From Voacanga thouarsii (taxonomy: Eukaryota > Streptophyta > Magnoliopsida > Gentianales > Apocynaceae): DNA of 64,000 nucleotides. Made by a program: the position numbers and the translations under genes. The DNA lies in NCBI GenBank assembly GCA_026120185.1, contig JANUWF010001617.1, positions 124,001 to 188,000 on the forward strand, given 5' to 3'. The notes under the pieces were generated by a model, which was not told the DNA's origin, made no database searches, and was given only the letters and a program-made list of their open reading frames with translations. Positions 1 through 11,330 of this stretch are shown one piece after another. Every line of letters begins with the position of its first letter. Position 1 is the first letter of the stretch.

Positions 1-603
1 ATATGAAGGAAAAAGTATTGTACAGATGCTTCAAAAGGTGCTCCGGCACGCTGAAATGGAGGACAAAAATAACCAGCTTGAATATTAAATGCATTAAATC
101 TCAAGCCCGAATACCCGGACTTTCATCTAACGGTCCCAGCTTCCCAAGAATAACCTCATGGTACGGTACTGATGGGGTGCAAGAAATTCTTCGACACAGA
201 GAAAAGGCAGTTTTTTTCCAATTATCTTTTTAATTATAAAAACAAGCTACTAGCCTACCAGATACTCTTCAAAAATCCTAGGCATAGAAATATTTGCACT
301 ATGTGCGGATGCCTACAATCAAAAAATGTAAAAGATTTCAACGGTACAACTCTTGAATATTAGCCACATCATTTGATGACTGACTAATATAGCTTTCCGT
401 CTATGCTTTAATACTTCATCTTCTTTCCTATCAATTAACTCTTCATGAAAATCCACCACCCATGCAGTATTACAGTAACAGTGTCTAAGGATTATTAATA
501 CTCAGCAGTTTTATAGATTCAATTATCATCTCCATTATACAAGTCACAGTAATTAACAGCATAAAAAAAGAGTAATTAACAAGAGGATAGCCTGATTTAT
601 TAC
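1..603. other. Intron of the PP2C gene, no exon recognised
   Basis: The donor at 603-602 on the minus strand opens an intron reaching the window edge. No frame here shows the next expected PP2C block. The short open frames at 3-363 have no recognisable domain. Confidence 0.5.
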
Positions 604-2318
604 CGTCCCAATACAAGAGCAATCAGAACAGTGGTTCCAGAGGTTCTGTCAAGAGATTTAGTATCAGCTAATGCATGATCAGTTTTCACAAAAGCATTGC
701 GAACAGCCCTCCTAATTCCTGCTGGAAAATATGAATCCTCAACAATGAATTTAAGGATGTTGTCTCTAGTGAATGAGGCTGCATCTACACCACCATGCCC
801 ATCAAATACCTGAAAGTAAAGGGCAAAAGTCAATTAACTAACTAAAACCAGAGTAGAAGGTAATGAGACCAATCAATTTTCCCCCAGACCCCCAGCAATA
901 CTGATATCACTTCAATAACAATGATTGAGAAGTTAACATGTTTGAAATACCTTATTGCAAAAGATCAAAGGTAATTTGTATATCAACTAATAGGAATGCT
1001 ACAAAATGATAGTAGATATCAGCCCAATAAAACTACATGGTTTAACAAAATAACTTTCATCTGCCTAGTAACAACAGAATATGTATTCTACAACATGTTC
1101 CTGAAAGAAAATGACATCTCAACTTCCAAGTTCATTTGAACAAATCAAGAACTGAAAAAAAGTACCCCATAAAAGGCTCCAGGAGAAGGGAAATTTGAAG
1201 ATGCACCAAGATGACTGTGAAGGTTATCCACACGGATATGCTCGTCCTCCATAAATTCTTTTGGTCCCTTTTCAGAATAGCTTCCTGAGCGAAACACAGG
1301 CAAAAACTCGGAGTTCTCACCTGATGATAATTCTTGACCAACAATAATACCATTGGATGATTCCTAGATATCAAAGCACAATTGAGTAATTAGTCAAATT
1401 CAAATTCCAAATAAATAGATCCTAAAGCAGTTCATTTAAAAAAGATATCAAACAAAAATGAAGAGATGGAAAAGGCAAAGGCTTTTCACAACTCTACCAG
1501 ACAATACATTCAGAAATTGCCCACCAAAGCTGAAGGTTCATACGCTAAGAAATGACCATGCTTCAAGAAGTTCACTTACCAAAAGCAGTTGTTGTTGTTG
1601 TGTGTGTGTGTGTGGGGTGGGGGGGGGGCGGTTCTCAAATAGGTATAACAGTGAAACTGTGGACGACTGAATCATAATGGTTTAAACATGCTGGTTCTCA
1701 GAGTTACTGTTATGATTTGAGATATTCATTTAACCATTTGAAAATCTCAATCTCAATTTCATGATTAGAACGGTATTTATGAGTTGTGGACATATGACAG
1801 GCAAAATCTAAACTACGGACAGTTTGCATTTTGCAATGCCTTCTTTTGAAAGATCTCCATGCCCCAATAATTAAGCCTTGAAACGCATAAAAAAGAAAAC
1901 TTTATTATCAAATATAACCATGTAGATTCAGCATCACAAGTTGAATGATCAAACTCTAGAACCATTTGCTACATTGCCCAATAGATCTCATATAGACAGC
2001 AATCAAATGAACTAGTGAAATTTGTACATGTCCCACGGCAGATAAGACAAATTCAAAATGAATTACAAAATCTCACATCCCAGAAATACCTCATTGAGAT
2101 TGCGATCTACTCACCAATTTAAGGGTACCTGGCAACAATGCTTGACTGATAGAATGCCGCATGACCGAGAGGTTTCTTGGTGGCTTCCCTGCCTTTGCCT
2201 GACCCAAATCGTCCACCTCCCCATGATTTTCATTTTCCATCATAGATGCATTACTCTTATCGACTCTGTTATCTAATAATTCACCATCATATGGTGAAGT
2301 ACCCGTGCCTGGAGCCAT
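604..2318 (-). CDS. Protein phosphatase 2C, 5' part (runs off left edge)
   Basis: Three coding exons join in frame on the minus strand: 2318-2115 (68 codons, starts ATG, MAPGTG), 1363-1166 (66 codons) and 809-604 (68 codons plus 2 nt). All have GT-AG borders. The product is a PPM-type Ser/Thr phosphatase that needs Mg/Mn. Residues 106-108 are MED, the first metal-site motif, after a typical [12 protein letters not shown] stretch. Residues 135-141 are VFDGHGG, the second metal-site motif. The frame ends at [13 protein letters not shown], just before the next conserved PP2C block, which lies outside the window. The N-terminal 68 residues are polar, without a signal peptide or membrane segment. 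The family regulates stress, hormone and kinase signalling in cytosol or nucleus; the exact Arabidopsis counterpart (DBP1 or PP2C27 type) is a guess. The exon before the ATG begins at an acceptor near 2337, so a 5'-UTR intron is likely. Confidence 0.9.
1585..1630. repeat. GTT/TG microsatellite followed by a G run
   Basis: GTT repeats pass into TG repeats and end in a run of G, inside the first coding intron of the PP2C gene. This is a simple-sequence tract expected to vary in length. Confidence 0.85.
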
Positions 2319-3300
2319 CTTTTCCCTCTCAAACACCTACCAATTCAATCCATTGAACCTCTAAAAACTCTATCCTTCTCTTGATACAACTTAAACTAAA
2401 TATACTTGCAACACCTCAGTCAGAGGCTATACAGCACATAGACAGCTGCACATGTATTTCTTGATCCTTAACTCTAGAATGGCACAAGAAAAGATCCTTC
2501 ATGCAGAGTAAGCATTAAATTTCCCATACTTTGGATTTTCCGAAAAAACCATACATGCCCACTTGCCAAGATTTAAACTTTCATCTATTTTGGATTAAAA
2601 TACTAAAACCCAAGTGGCCATTTTCTACAACCCAGAAAAAAAAAAAAAGAAAAGAAACTGAAGATGAACACAAATTGGCCTTGTGCTGTAAGGAAGAAAA
2701 ATAGAAAAAATACTTGCAGAGAACAAGTTCCACAAAGAAAATGAAAAGGCAAAGAAGAATGATTAAGAAAACTGAAGAGAACAGGTGGACAAGTAAGAAG
2801 AGACTAAAAGCAAAGCATTGTAGTAGGAAATGGAGGGCCCTCTGTGTATATGGCTATGAGAAGAATAGCGATCCCAGCTTTGAGCTTTCACGGCCGTTTT
2901 TGTAGGTAGGAAATTTGGGAGACCAAGCAAGCTGACACGTGGGGCAACTTCTAGGTGGCGGACTCTCTCTGCGCAAGTTGACCGCACCACGGCTATCCCC
3001 TTCTTGAAATCTTGAATTTGCTTGCCAGAGGGAGCCTCAAGAAGGCCCTCACCCCTCTCAAACCACCCTGCTTTCATTTGTGCATTGTCTTGTCGCTCAT
3101 CTTTCCAAAATTACCTGTGTGTGTTTGTTGTGTGTGTTTGTATATATATAACTACTAACTCCTTTTTTTTCCCCTCTAATAATAACAAGAAGAAGGGAGC
3201 TCAAATAAATAATGCTATTGTAGGACATATAAATCATATGATTTGGTAATTCTTCTTTCCTAATAGTATGATATTTTGAAATTTTGGTCCTCTTTCCCAT
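2319..3300 (-). promoter_or_regulatory. 5' leader and promoter region of the PP2C gene
   Basis: The sequence upstream of the ATG shows a consensus acceptor near 2337, so an untranslated first exon probably lies around 2700-3000. Both strands carry short frames but none has a recognisable domain. No clear TATA position can be fixed by eye. Confidence 0.4.
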
Positions 3301-4743
3301 CAATCTTTGTAGGGTGCACTTGCAATATAATTTAAAAAAAAAAATCTGTTTTAAAGCTAGTTTTAACCCAAAAAAATTTAATACAAATAAATTTTATTTT
3401 TAAGATTTTGATAATTTCATTATTAATACTAAGTAAATCGCAACATTAATTTTTGAACCCATGATTTTTTTATAAAATTCAATATCATACTTACATTAAA
3501 AATATTTTATAATTTAAATCCAAATATAAACATTTCATGTCTAATGAGGAAATCACTTTTAAACATTTTAATTTGTCTCATTTTGACAGAATCGAGATTT
3601 TAGAATTTTAAAATAAATTATAAATGATTCTATACTCTTTTATTTTTTCCACTTAGGTTCACTAATAAACAATATTTTACTTACGTGTTTCTTAATCAAA
3701 TTTTTAGTAATTTTATCACCTTTTGTTATCTAATTTATCACATACTAGCAGCTCAAATAGTAATTTAATGATCAAATTACTAACTCATAATTTATGAGAC
3801 TATAAATCGAAAATTAAAAGTAAGGAAATTAGCCTATTTGTGGTGTTTATAATGTTTTCATTATTAATATTTTTTTTCTCAACATTATCTCTAATGATTT
3901 TTTTCTACTATTATGATTCTTAATATTTTATTTTTTCTGCTTAAAAAATCAGTGAGGACAAATAAATTATAATAATAGAAAAAAAATATTAAGAATAAAA
4001 ATATTATAAATATTAAATTTTTTAAAGATCAAATAGATTAATTTTCTTTAAAAGTATTAAGAAAATAAAATTAAACACTTTCTAAAATCATTTGACGTTA
4101 AATATGTTAAAACTTTTAAACCCATACAGAGCTTAAATACAAACGCGTTATTTTATTTTATTTATTTATTTATTTATTTTTTGGTTGTTGGACTGGGAAT
4201 AGGGAAATAAAAAAATGTGAAATGGCATAGAATATCGGTTTAGTGAGCCTGTGAATTGAATTGGGCTGGGCTAGGCCTTTCCTTGTGAGTTAGATTGAAA
4301 TATGGTTTGGCTTATATAGCCCACATTAATTACATGTTTTTTGGGCTTTAATGTAAACCCATGTTAGACTGGTTTAGGCTGCCTTCTCGGTACCTAATTA
4401 TACAGGTTAATATAGTTATGGACGCAAACACAGATTGAATTGCCTTTTCCACCACGACAAGCCAAATTTCGAAATCGATATATATATAAAAGTCTATATA
4501 TATATATATAAGCTGAAGGGAAATGAGAAGTCTCATGCAGTGACATTTGGTTATATCTGTTGGTGACACTGGGCTGTTTTAATTTTCTTTTAAGTATCTA
4601 ACTTAATTAGATTTAGAAGTTTATTAGAATAATTTTTTTTAAAAAAATGAAAGGTCACCTGACTTAATTAGATTCAAATGCACATTATTTAAATTGAAAG
4701 CAATTTAAATGCAACTCAGATACTTCTCCCTATTAAATACTTA
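3301..4743. other. AT-rich intergenic spacer
   Basis: Very AT-rich, with homopolymer runs and a TA tract near 4480-4512. No supported gene; the minus-strand frame at 4348-4569 is low-complexity and has no domain. Confidence 0.6.
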
Positions 4744-4944
4744 TCTATATTAACTAATAAAATATATATGTATTTCATATTAATATATTGAAACGTGTGA
4801 TTCTTTGAATACTATTTAAATTTATTTTAAAATCTTAACTAATTAAATAATTAATTAAATTAATTAATAATATATGTATTTAATATTAATATATTAAATC
4901 TTAATAACATAACAACTCGTGCAACGCACGAGATATCAACCTAG
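4744..4944 (+). mobile_element. Probable small non-autonomous Helitron
   Basis: The 3' end has the three Helitron hallmarks: a hairpin at 4916-4932 (CTCGTGC-AAC-GCACGAG, 7-bp perfect stem), a spacer of 8 bases, then CTAG at 4941-4944 followed by T. The likely 5' end is TC at 4744 in TCTATATTAACTAATAAA, preceded by A, which fits insertion between A and T. The interior of about 200 bp is AT-rich and codes for nothing. The 3' end is better supported than the 5' end. Confidence 0.55.
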
Positions 4945-5391
4945 TACATATCAAATACGTAGAGGGGTTTACAATTTGGTTTAGTTTGATTTTGTTTAAT
5001 TTTTTAATTAAATTAATAATTTAAATTGTTAAATTATTTAAAATTTCAAACCGTTAGATTTAGTTTGTTTCGATTTGATCATTTTAACTCGATTCAAACT
5101 CAGAAGATACAATAATTCAGGACTTTGTTAGTAATGTGTAATTTCAAATATGACATAGATGGTAATAAAATAAAATAATAATTAGGTTAAAAGATTATCT
5201 ATAAATGTTCCTAATTTCTTTTTCAAAAGGCAAATTAGAAACCAACTAATGATTATATGATATTAACCAAAAAAAAAACCCTAAACATTATTTTGTTAAC
5301 AAATAAATATGTGCGTAAATTTAACAAATGAAATAAATAATTTCTATCACACAATAAATTTTAAATTCAATTCGCATCTTCATCGCTATCC

Positions 5392-5444
<53 letters not shown>

Positions 5445-6001
5445 TTTTCCCTAATATATCAAATATATATACGTGAACTTTTGTATATGTTGATAATTCG
5501 GGACAATCATTTTTTTAATCATTTTGATAACTAAGAAACTCTTATTTGTTAAATTTAGATGATCGAGTCATTGGAATAATAACTTAATTATCTAACAATT
5601 GAATCACAATTTAAAAAAAACAAAATTTAATTCCTAAAGATTTTTTTTTTTAACAGACTAAATAAATTTGATTAGAGTATTATCAGACTCAAGGACATCT
5701 CTAGCTAATATTCTTTAGATTAAAAGTAATCTACCTAGCATCTTTGGCAATTTTGCATTGGAGATAGTCTCAATTCTTTTTTTTTTTTTCTTTTTTACAA
5801 TTTTTGAAATTCTTAATCTATATATTTCATTTTTACATAATTTTATCCACTCAATGTGTGGCATAATTTGATAGAATTGTTCACGTGCACGTGGATATAT
5901 TGATTAAGGACAAACTTAGTACAACACGGAAGGAGATCCGAATCAAATAGCAATATGATAGAATTAGGTTCATTGATCACAACTAGAAAATATATATATA
6001 T
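4945..6001. other. AT-rich spacer with TA microsatellite
   Basis: No gene seen. A TA microsatellite lies at 5395-5442, and another TA tract at 5991-6001 is the target into which the copia element inserted. Confidence 0.6.
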
Positions 6002-6361
6002 TGTTATGAATTATTGGAATCTCCATTAATTAGTGGAAGCTCCACTAATTATGGATTTATGTGAATTATTAGAGAAGATTTTTATGGATATCCACCATTT
6101 AGTGGAGACACCACTAATTGAGATTAGTGAAAGATGATGTATGGCATGATGTATTCTACTAATTAGAGCTCTATAAATAGAGTTATCCTCGAAGTTTGTA
6201 ATACATTATCATTATCATTTTGTGAAAGAAAGATTAGAAAAAGAATTGTGAGAGAAAGAAAGAGAGAAGTTTGAAGAGAAATTCTTATGCAAATAATAGT
6301 TAAAATTTTCTTAGTGTGTAGTGTGTAGATTTTATTCTAACACTACCCTAATTTTATAACA
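6002..6361 (+). repeat. 5' LTR of the copia element
   Basis: TGTTATGAAT to TTATAACA, 360 bp. It contains TATAAATAG near 6173, a good candidate for the U3 TATA box. The sequence after it, CGTTATTAGCACGAG at 6362, sits at the primer-binding position but is not the usual plant tRNA-iMet site TGGTATCAGAGC. Confidence 0.92.
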
Positions 6362-6453
6362 CGTTATTAGCACGAGTCTCTACCGTTACAAAAGTCAGAA
6401 GACTAAGCACGAGTTTCTGCCGTTACCAAAGTCAGAAGACAGGTACGCATTTA

Positions 6454-7196
6454 TTGATCTATATGGCTAACCTCGCTAAACTCGAATTTGTAACCCTTGA
6501 TATTTCTGGAAAAAATTATATGTCATGGGTTCTCGATGCAGAAATGCATCTAAATGCTGAAGGCCTTAGTGAAACTATTCAAGCAAATAATAGTGCATCT
6601 GCACAACACAAGGCTAAAGCTTTGATTTTTATTCGTCGTCATCTCGATGAAAATTTGAAAATGGAATATCTTATTGAAAAAGATTCATATGTCCTATAGG
6701 TAAATTTAAAAGAAAGATTTGACCACCTGAAGATGGTCGTACTACCCACTGCACGGTATGAATGGTTGCACCTGAGGTTGCAAGATTTTAAAACCGTGAA
6801 TGAATATAGCTCCGCAATGTATAAAATTACATCTCAGTTAAAATTATGCGGAGAAAAAGTGACTGATGAAGATATGTTGGAGAAGACATTCTCCACCTTT
6901 CATGTCTCGAATATTGTCCTGCAGCAACAATATCGAGAAAAATGGTATACAAAATTTACAGATTTAATTATTGCCCTCCTCATTGCAGAGAAAAATAATG
7001 AGTTATTATTGAGAAATCATGAAACCAGACCAACTGGCTCAACAGCACTCCCAAAAGTGAATGCTGTTGGCTCCAGCAAAAGCTATCGTTATAGTCATAG
7101 TTGTGGCAGTGGCCGTGGTTATGGTCATGAACACACTCGATATTTCCCTTATCACAGAGAAATACTGGCCACTGAAGTGGAACAGAAAAGATAATA
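6454..7196 (+). pseudogene. copia gag (UBN2-type capsid), broken
   Basis: A gag-like frame runs from the ATG at 6454 and is cut by TAG at 6697. It resumes in the same frame (VNLKERFDHLK) and ends near 7196. It shows the copia gag features LDISGKNYMSWVLDAEMHL and, further on, YSSAMYKITSQLKLCG. These are typical of the UBN2 capsid domain, followed by a Gly/His/Arg-rich tail. The CCHC zinc knuckle that should follow is absent because homology stops where the RKD segment starts. One in-frame stop and the missing nucleocapsid make this non-functional. Confidence 0.85.
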
Positions 7197-7297
7197 AAGA
7201 AAAAAGATATTTCCATTAATAATAAGTATCACATCTTTTATTCATATCACTAGTGTTCATATGAACTTGAGGATACATGCTTATAGTTGCTCTTTTG

Positions 7298-8592
7298 TTA
7301 TTGAGCTAACAAATTTAAGATGAAGGTTTGTAATTGTTCTTTTTCAATATTTACATTAGAGGAAGACAAACAATTAGTAATTATGGATTTCAGCTCCTCT
7401 TTTTCGGCATCCTCCTGATTTTCTTTCCCCTTTGAGCCAGCATCGAGACTAACAGCAGAATTAGCCGTAAAATTACTGCGAAATGAGTCTTGGGATTTTA
7501 TGATCCCCTTAAGTTTATTATAATTAAATTTCTTATTATATTTGGCCTTGAAGCATGCTTGTCTCAATTTCTGTGTTTGGTCCTCTAACTGCGTATTAGG
7601 ACTTTCTTCCACCAACTGTTTTTCACATTCCAGTATCGCAATAGCTTCTTTCAACTTCTTCTCAGCCATATGTCCTCCTTCTTCTTTATTTTGCATTTCC
7701 TGTAAATCGAAGTGATATCATCGGTTATTTACTTATAAATCTTTCATAGTTTCATACTTGCAAATTATAAGTATGTATGAGAGAGAACCTGAACATTCTT
7801 GATTATGGTCTCCAAGCTCACCAACTTCCTGTGAGGCCATCGATGAATTCCTAACTCCCTACATCTTTTCTTGAGACGGGTTATGCCAATATTCAGTTCT
7901 TTGGCTGCGCTCTTGATTGATAGATAAAAGTACTGCGAAATTGTTTCTCTTGATAGTGTCTGTGAGTTATTGCCCTTTTTCTCTCTCTGCCTCTTAATCA
8001 TCTTCTTCTCCCCAGGAATTTTGTCTGCAATAATATCTTGAACTTCGATATTATGCATTTCATGAGTACTTACTCCGACTTCGTTGCCAAGACCACTCAT
8101 TATTTTTCCTAGAAAAAGAAAATAATATCAGTAAAGGTAATACCATTCAAAATCCATGTTTAAATATATAATAACCTGGAATCATATTTTGGCTTTGTTC
8201 AAAATCCATTAGAGAGTAGAAAGGATCATGCACAAGTATATCCTCATTCAAATGAATAGCATCAAGAGGAACAGTATCAAAAGCAGTCTCTTGTAGGGGC
8301 AGATCAACTTGGTCCAAAGCAATATGTTCAAAACTTCCACTGATTTACATAAAAAACAAACCAAAAGAGAGTTTAATTTCATTATCAAGCACACTAAAAA
8401 CAAATGGAAGCCCTCAAAGGTATCTCACCTAAAATTAGGAGGAAGCGGTTGGTTTGGAAAGGAAAACATATCAAAATCTTCTGCGTTCGAATTAGGCAGA
8501 AGCGGTTGGTTTGGAAAGGAAAATACATCAAAATCTGCTACAGAAATTGAGTCAAAATTTGACCATGTCTCAAATGAATTACGAGTCTCCAT
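7298..8592 (-). CDS. RKD: RKD transcription factor (RWP-RK domain), intact
   Basis: Four exons on the minus strand join in frame at GT-AG borders: 8592-8429, 8339-8176, 8108-7789 and 7699-7298. They total 1050 nt and give 349 residues with no internal stop. The start is the ATG at 8592 (METRNSF); the only upstream in-frame ATG would read through a TA microsatellite. Residues 1-109 are acidic and contain a duplicated motif (FDVFSFPNQPL, FDMFSFPNQPL). The RWP-RK DNA-binding domain is at about 161-216, with RWPHRK at 199-204, preceded by a Lys/Arg-rich stretch. The C-terminal 133 residues are charged and may form a coiled coil. RKD proteins are nuclear regulators of egg-cell and embryogenic identity. 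The gene lies antisense between gag and pol of a copia element. Whether it is expressed cannot be judged from sequence; the intact frame and splice sites speak for function. Confidence 0.9.
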
Positions 8593-8653
8593 ATCTGCTT
8601 TGTGATTTTTGTTTTTGATATTTACTAATGACTGATGATTGAGATATATATCG

Positions 8654-8698
<45 letters not shown>

Positions 8699-8874
8699 AG
8701 GAATAAGAAGAGGTAGATGGTAGGTAGAGGGTCGGAGGAGAAGAAAAGACAAGAGAGGAAGAGGAAAAGTCGGTACCGGGAAGAGTGAAAAAAAAAAGGA
8801 GATATTTTTTTTGGCATTTCCTGCTTGTCATCATTTTCTTATATTTCTTTTCTTATTCTCTTGTGAAATCATTA
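8593..8874 (-). promoter_or_regulatory. RKD 5' region with TA microsatellite
   Basis: Only about 280 bp separate the RKD start codon from sequence that is clearly copia pol. A TA tract at 8658-8693 lies about 65-100 bp upstream of the ATG, inside the leader or core promoter. Any more distal promoter elements must lie in retrotransposon DNA. Confidence 0.5.
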
Positions 8875-10790
8875 TTCCCAAAATTAGGGGGAGAACAGAA
8901 ACAGTACAAGAAAGATCGTGATTAGACAACATCATTAAATTATCTTGATCCGCATATAAGCGCGTGTGAACTTGAAGTTCAAAAGATAATTCATTTGTAA
9001 AGCATTGCAAATCAAATGCCAGACGCTTTTGTTGACTCTAGAAGAGTAACAAAATCGCATATTCCAACTATAAATGCTTCTATTCGAATTGAAATTCCAG
9101 CAGAACAAAATATTATACCTATAGCTGCTGAGTCAAAAACACGCCAGAAGCGTGGCCGACCTTTTGGTTCTAAAGATAAAAATCCTCGAAAGAAAAAAGG
9201 ATTAAATGATCCAGAAGATCATATTGAAGAAAAGAATGACAAAGACCAAGAGAGAACTGATGACAAAGAACTAGAAGTTGATGAAAGTAACACTGAAATT
9301 TCTATCAATTATACCACTTCCGGTAGAAGTTGGAATCGGATAGAAACTGTTATTGATAATATATTTGCATAAAATATATCTCTTGATGTTACACAGGATA
9401 ATGATGATCCTGAACCAATATCAGTTGATGAATATCGGCATAGAAAAGATTGGCTGCAATGGAAAGATGCGATTCAATCGGAGTTAAATGCACTGACAAA
9501 ACGTAAAGTCTTCGGACCTACAGTCCGAACACCAGAAGGTGTAAAACATGTTGGCTACAAATGGATATTTGTGCGAAAGCAACAATGGAAAGAGTGAAAT
9601 CGTTCGATATAAAGCGCGATTAGTAGCCCAAGATTTTTCACAAAGACCAGGTATTGATTATGATGAAACTTATTCTCCTGTTGTTAATGCTATTACACTC
9701 CGATATCTTATCAGTTTGGCAGTACATGAAAAGATAGATATGCGCCTATTAGATGTTATCACTGCTTACTTGTATGAAAATTTAGAAAATGATATTTACA
9801 TAAAAATCCCCAAAGGATTTCATATGCCAGAAGCATATACACATTATCCTCGTGAAAATTACTCCATCAAATTGCGGAAATCATTATATGGCCTGAAGCC
9901 ATCTGGGCGCATGTGGTTCAATTATCTTAGTGAATATTGATTGAAAGCGAGATTTAAAATGACCAGGTATGTCCATGCGTTTTTATTAAGAAATCTGGTT
10001 CTAAATTTGTGATATTAGCTATATATGTTAATGATTTTAATCTTATTGGAACTCTTGAAGAGCTCCAAGAAACAATTGATTATTCGACATCAAGGATGGT
10101 CGTAAAAGTATACTTTGCCTTGGTTTACAAATTGAACATTTGGCAAGTAGAATATTTATTCAACATATACAACAAAAATTCTAAAAAGATTTGACATGGA
10201 CAAAGCACATCCATTGAGTATTCCAATGATCGTCCGGTCCTTTCCGACCTCAAGAAGATGTTGAAGAACTTCTTGGTCCTGAAGTACCATATCTCAGTGC
10301 AATTGGTGTATTGATGTATCTTACTAATAATACACGACTTGATATTGCCTTTGCTGTCAATTTATTAGCAAGATTTAGTTCTTCACCAACATGACGATAT
10401 TGGAATGGAATTGAACAAGTCATTCGATATCTCCAAGCAGCTACTTCTTCAAATTATGCTGAAATTACAGCCATTCATGAAGCAAGTAGAGAATGATTCA
10501 TTATATCCGAGAAAGTTGTGGATTATCATATATCAGAGATATTCAAACTTCTCTTTATAAAGATAATGCAGCTGGCATAAGCATAATTACGAGGAGGATA
10601 TATTAAAGGAGATCGAACATAACATAGGTCACCAAACTCCAGAAGAAAGGTGAAATTGATGTGCTACAAATTCGGTCATATGATAACCTCGCAGACATTT
10701 TCACGAAGACTTTACCGACTGCAACATTTGAGAAGTTGAGATAAAATCGGTATGCGTCGGTTTAAAGATTTAAAGGAATCATCTCATCAG
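8875..10790 (+). pseudogene. copia pol remnant: integrase tail, reverse transcriptase, RNase H
   Basis: Homology begins at 8875 with FPKLGGE, the copia motif after the integrase core. It continues through CELEVQKIIHL (then a stop), a charged linker (RPFGSKDKNPRKKKG), the RT start (DWLQWKDAIQSELNAL), the RT core (YKARLVAQDFSQRPGIDYDETYSPV, given here only as a landmark near 9612) and LYGLKPSGRMWFNYL. The catalytic box reads YVND near 10024 instead of YVDD. RNase H traces (AIHEASRE, GGYIKGDRT, NLADIFTKTLP) follow to about 10750. Stops at 8999, 9370, 9595, 9938 and many later, plus frameshifts, rule out a working polyprotein. Confidence 0.88.
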
Positions 10791-10913
10791 GGGGAGTAAC
10801 AAACATACATATAGAATAGTGTACTCTTTTTCCTTCACTAGATTTTTTTTCCCACTGGGTTTTTATCTAGTAAGGTTTTAACGAGGCATATTCTTTATGT
10901 AATGGATGGACAT

Positions 10914-10924
10914 CCAAGGAGGAG
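10914..10924 (+). other. Polypurine tract before the 3' LTR
   Basis: AAGGAGGAG directly precedes TGTTATG of the 3' LTR, the position and composition expected for the plus-strand primer. Confidence 0.7.
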
Positions 10925-11289
10925 TGTTATGAATTATTGGAATCTCCATTAATTAGTGGAGGCTCCACTAATTATGGATTTATGTGAATTATTAGAGAAG
11001 ATTTTTATGGATGTCCACCATTTAGTGGAGACACCACTAATTGAGATTAGTGAAAGATGATGTATGGCATGATGTATTCTACTAATTAGAGCTCTATAAA
11101 TAGAGCTATCCTCGAAACTTGTAATACACCATCATTTTGTGAAAGAAAGATTAGTGAAAGAAATACTAGAAAAAGAATTGTGAGAGAAAGAAAGAGAGAA
11201 GTTTGAAGAGAAATTCTTATACAAAGAATAGTTAGAATTTTCTTAGTGTGTAGTGTATAGATTTTATTCTAACACTACCATAATTTTAT

Positions 11290-11293
<4 letters not shown>
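10925..11293 (+). repeat. 3' LTR of the copia element
   Basis: Second copy of the LTR, 369 bp. It differs from the 5' copy by about ten point changes, a deletion in the ATCATT tract and an added GTGAAAGAAATACTA segment. It is followed by TATAT and a TA tract to 11326. Confidence 0.92.

Positions 11294-11330
<37 letters not shown>

Larger units (their letters stand above)
6002..11293 (+). mobile_element. Ty1/copia LTR retrotransposon carrying an RKD gene
   Basis: Two LTRs (6002-6361 and 10925-11293) begin TGTTATGAAT and end TTATAACA. They flank a gag remnant, an RKD gene in reverse orientation, and a pol remnant in the order reverse transcriptase then RNase H, which is the copia order at this end. 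TATAT lies directly on both sides and is the probable 5-bp target duplication, although the target is itself a TA tract so other phases are possible. The LTRs differ by roughly ten substitutions and a few indels by eye, so the insertion is not very recent. Stops in gag and pol and a mutated active site show the element cannot move by its own proteins. Protease and integrase are missing; that stretch is occupied by about 1.67 kb of plant gene DNA. Confidence 0.92.

Noticed and set aside
2763..3077. 104-codon minus-strand frame upstream of PP2C
   Set aside because: No recognisable domain; lies in the expected leader and promoter of the PP2C gene.
8309..8605. Plus-strand frame of 98 codons opposite RKD exons 1-2
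   Set aside because: Shadow of the RKD coding strand; it runs across an RKD intron and has no domain.
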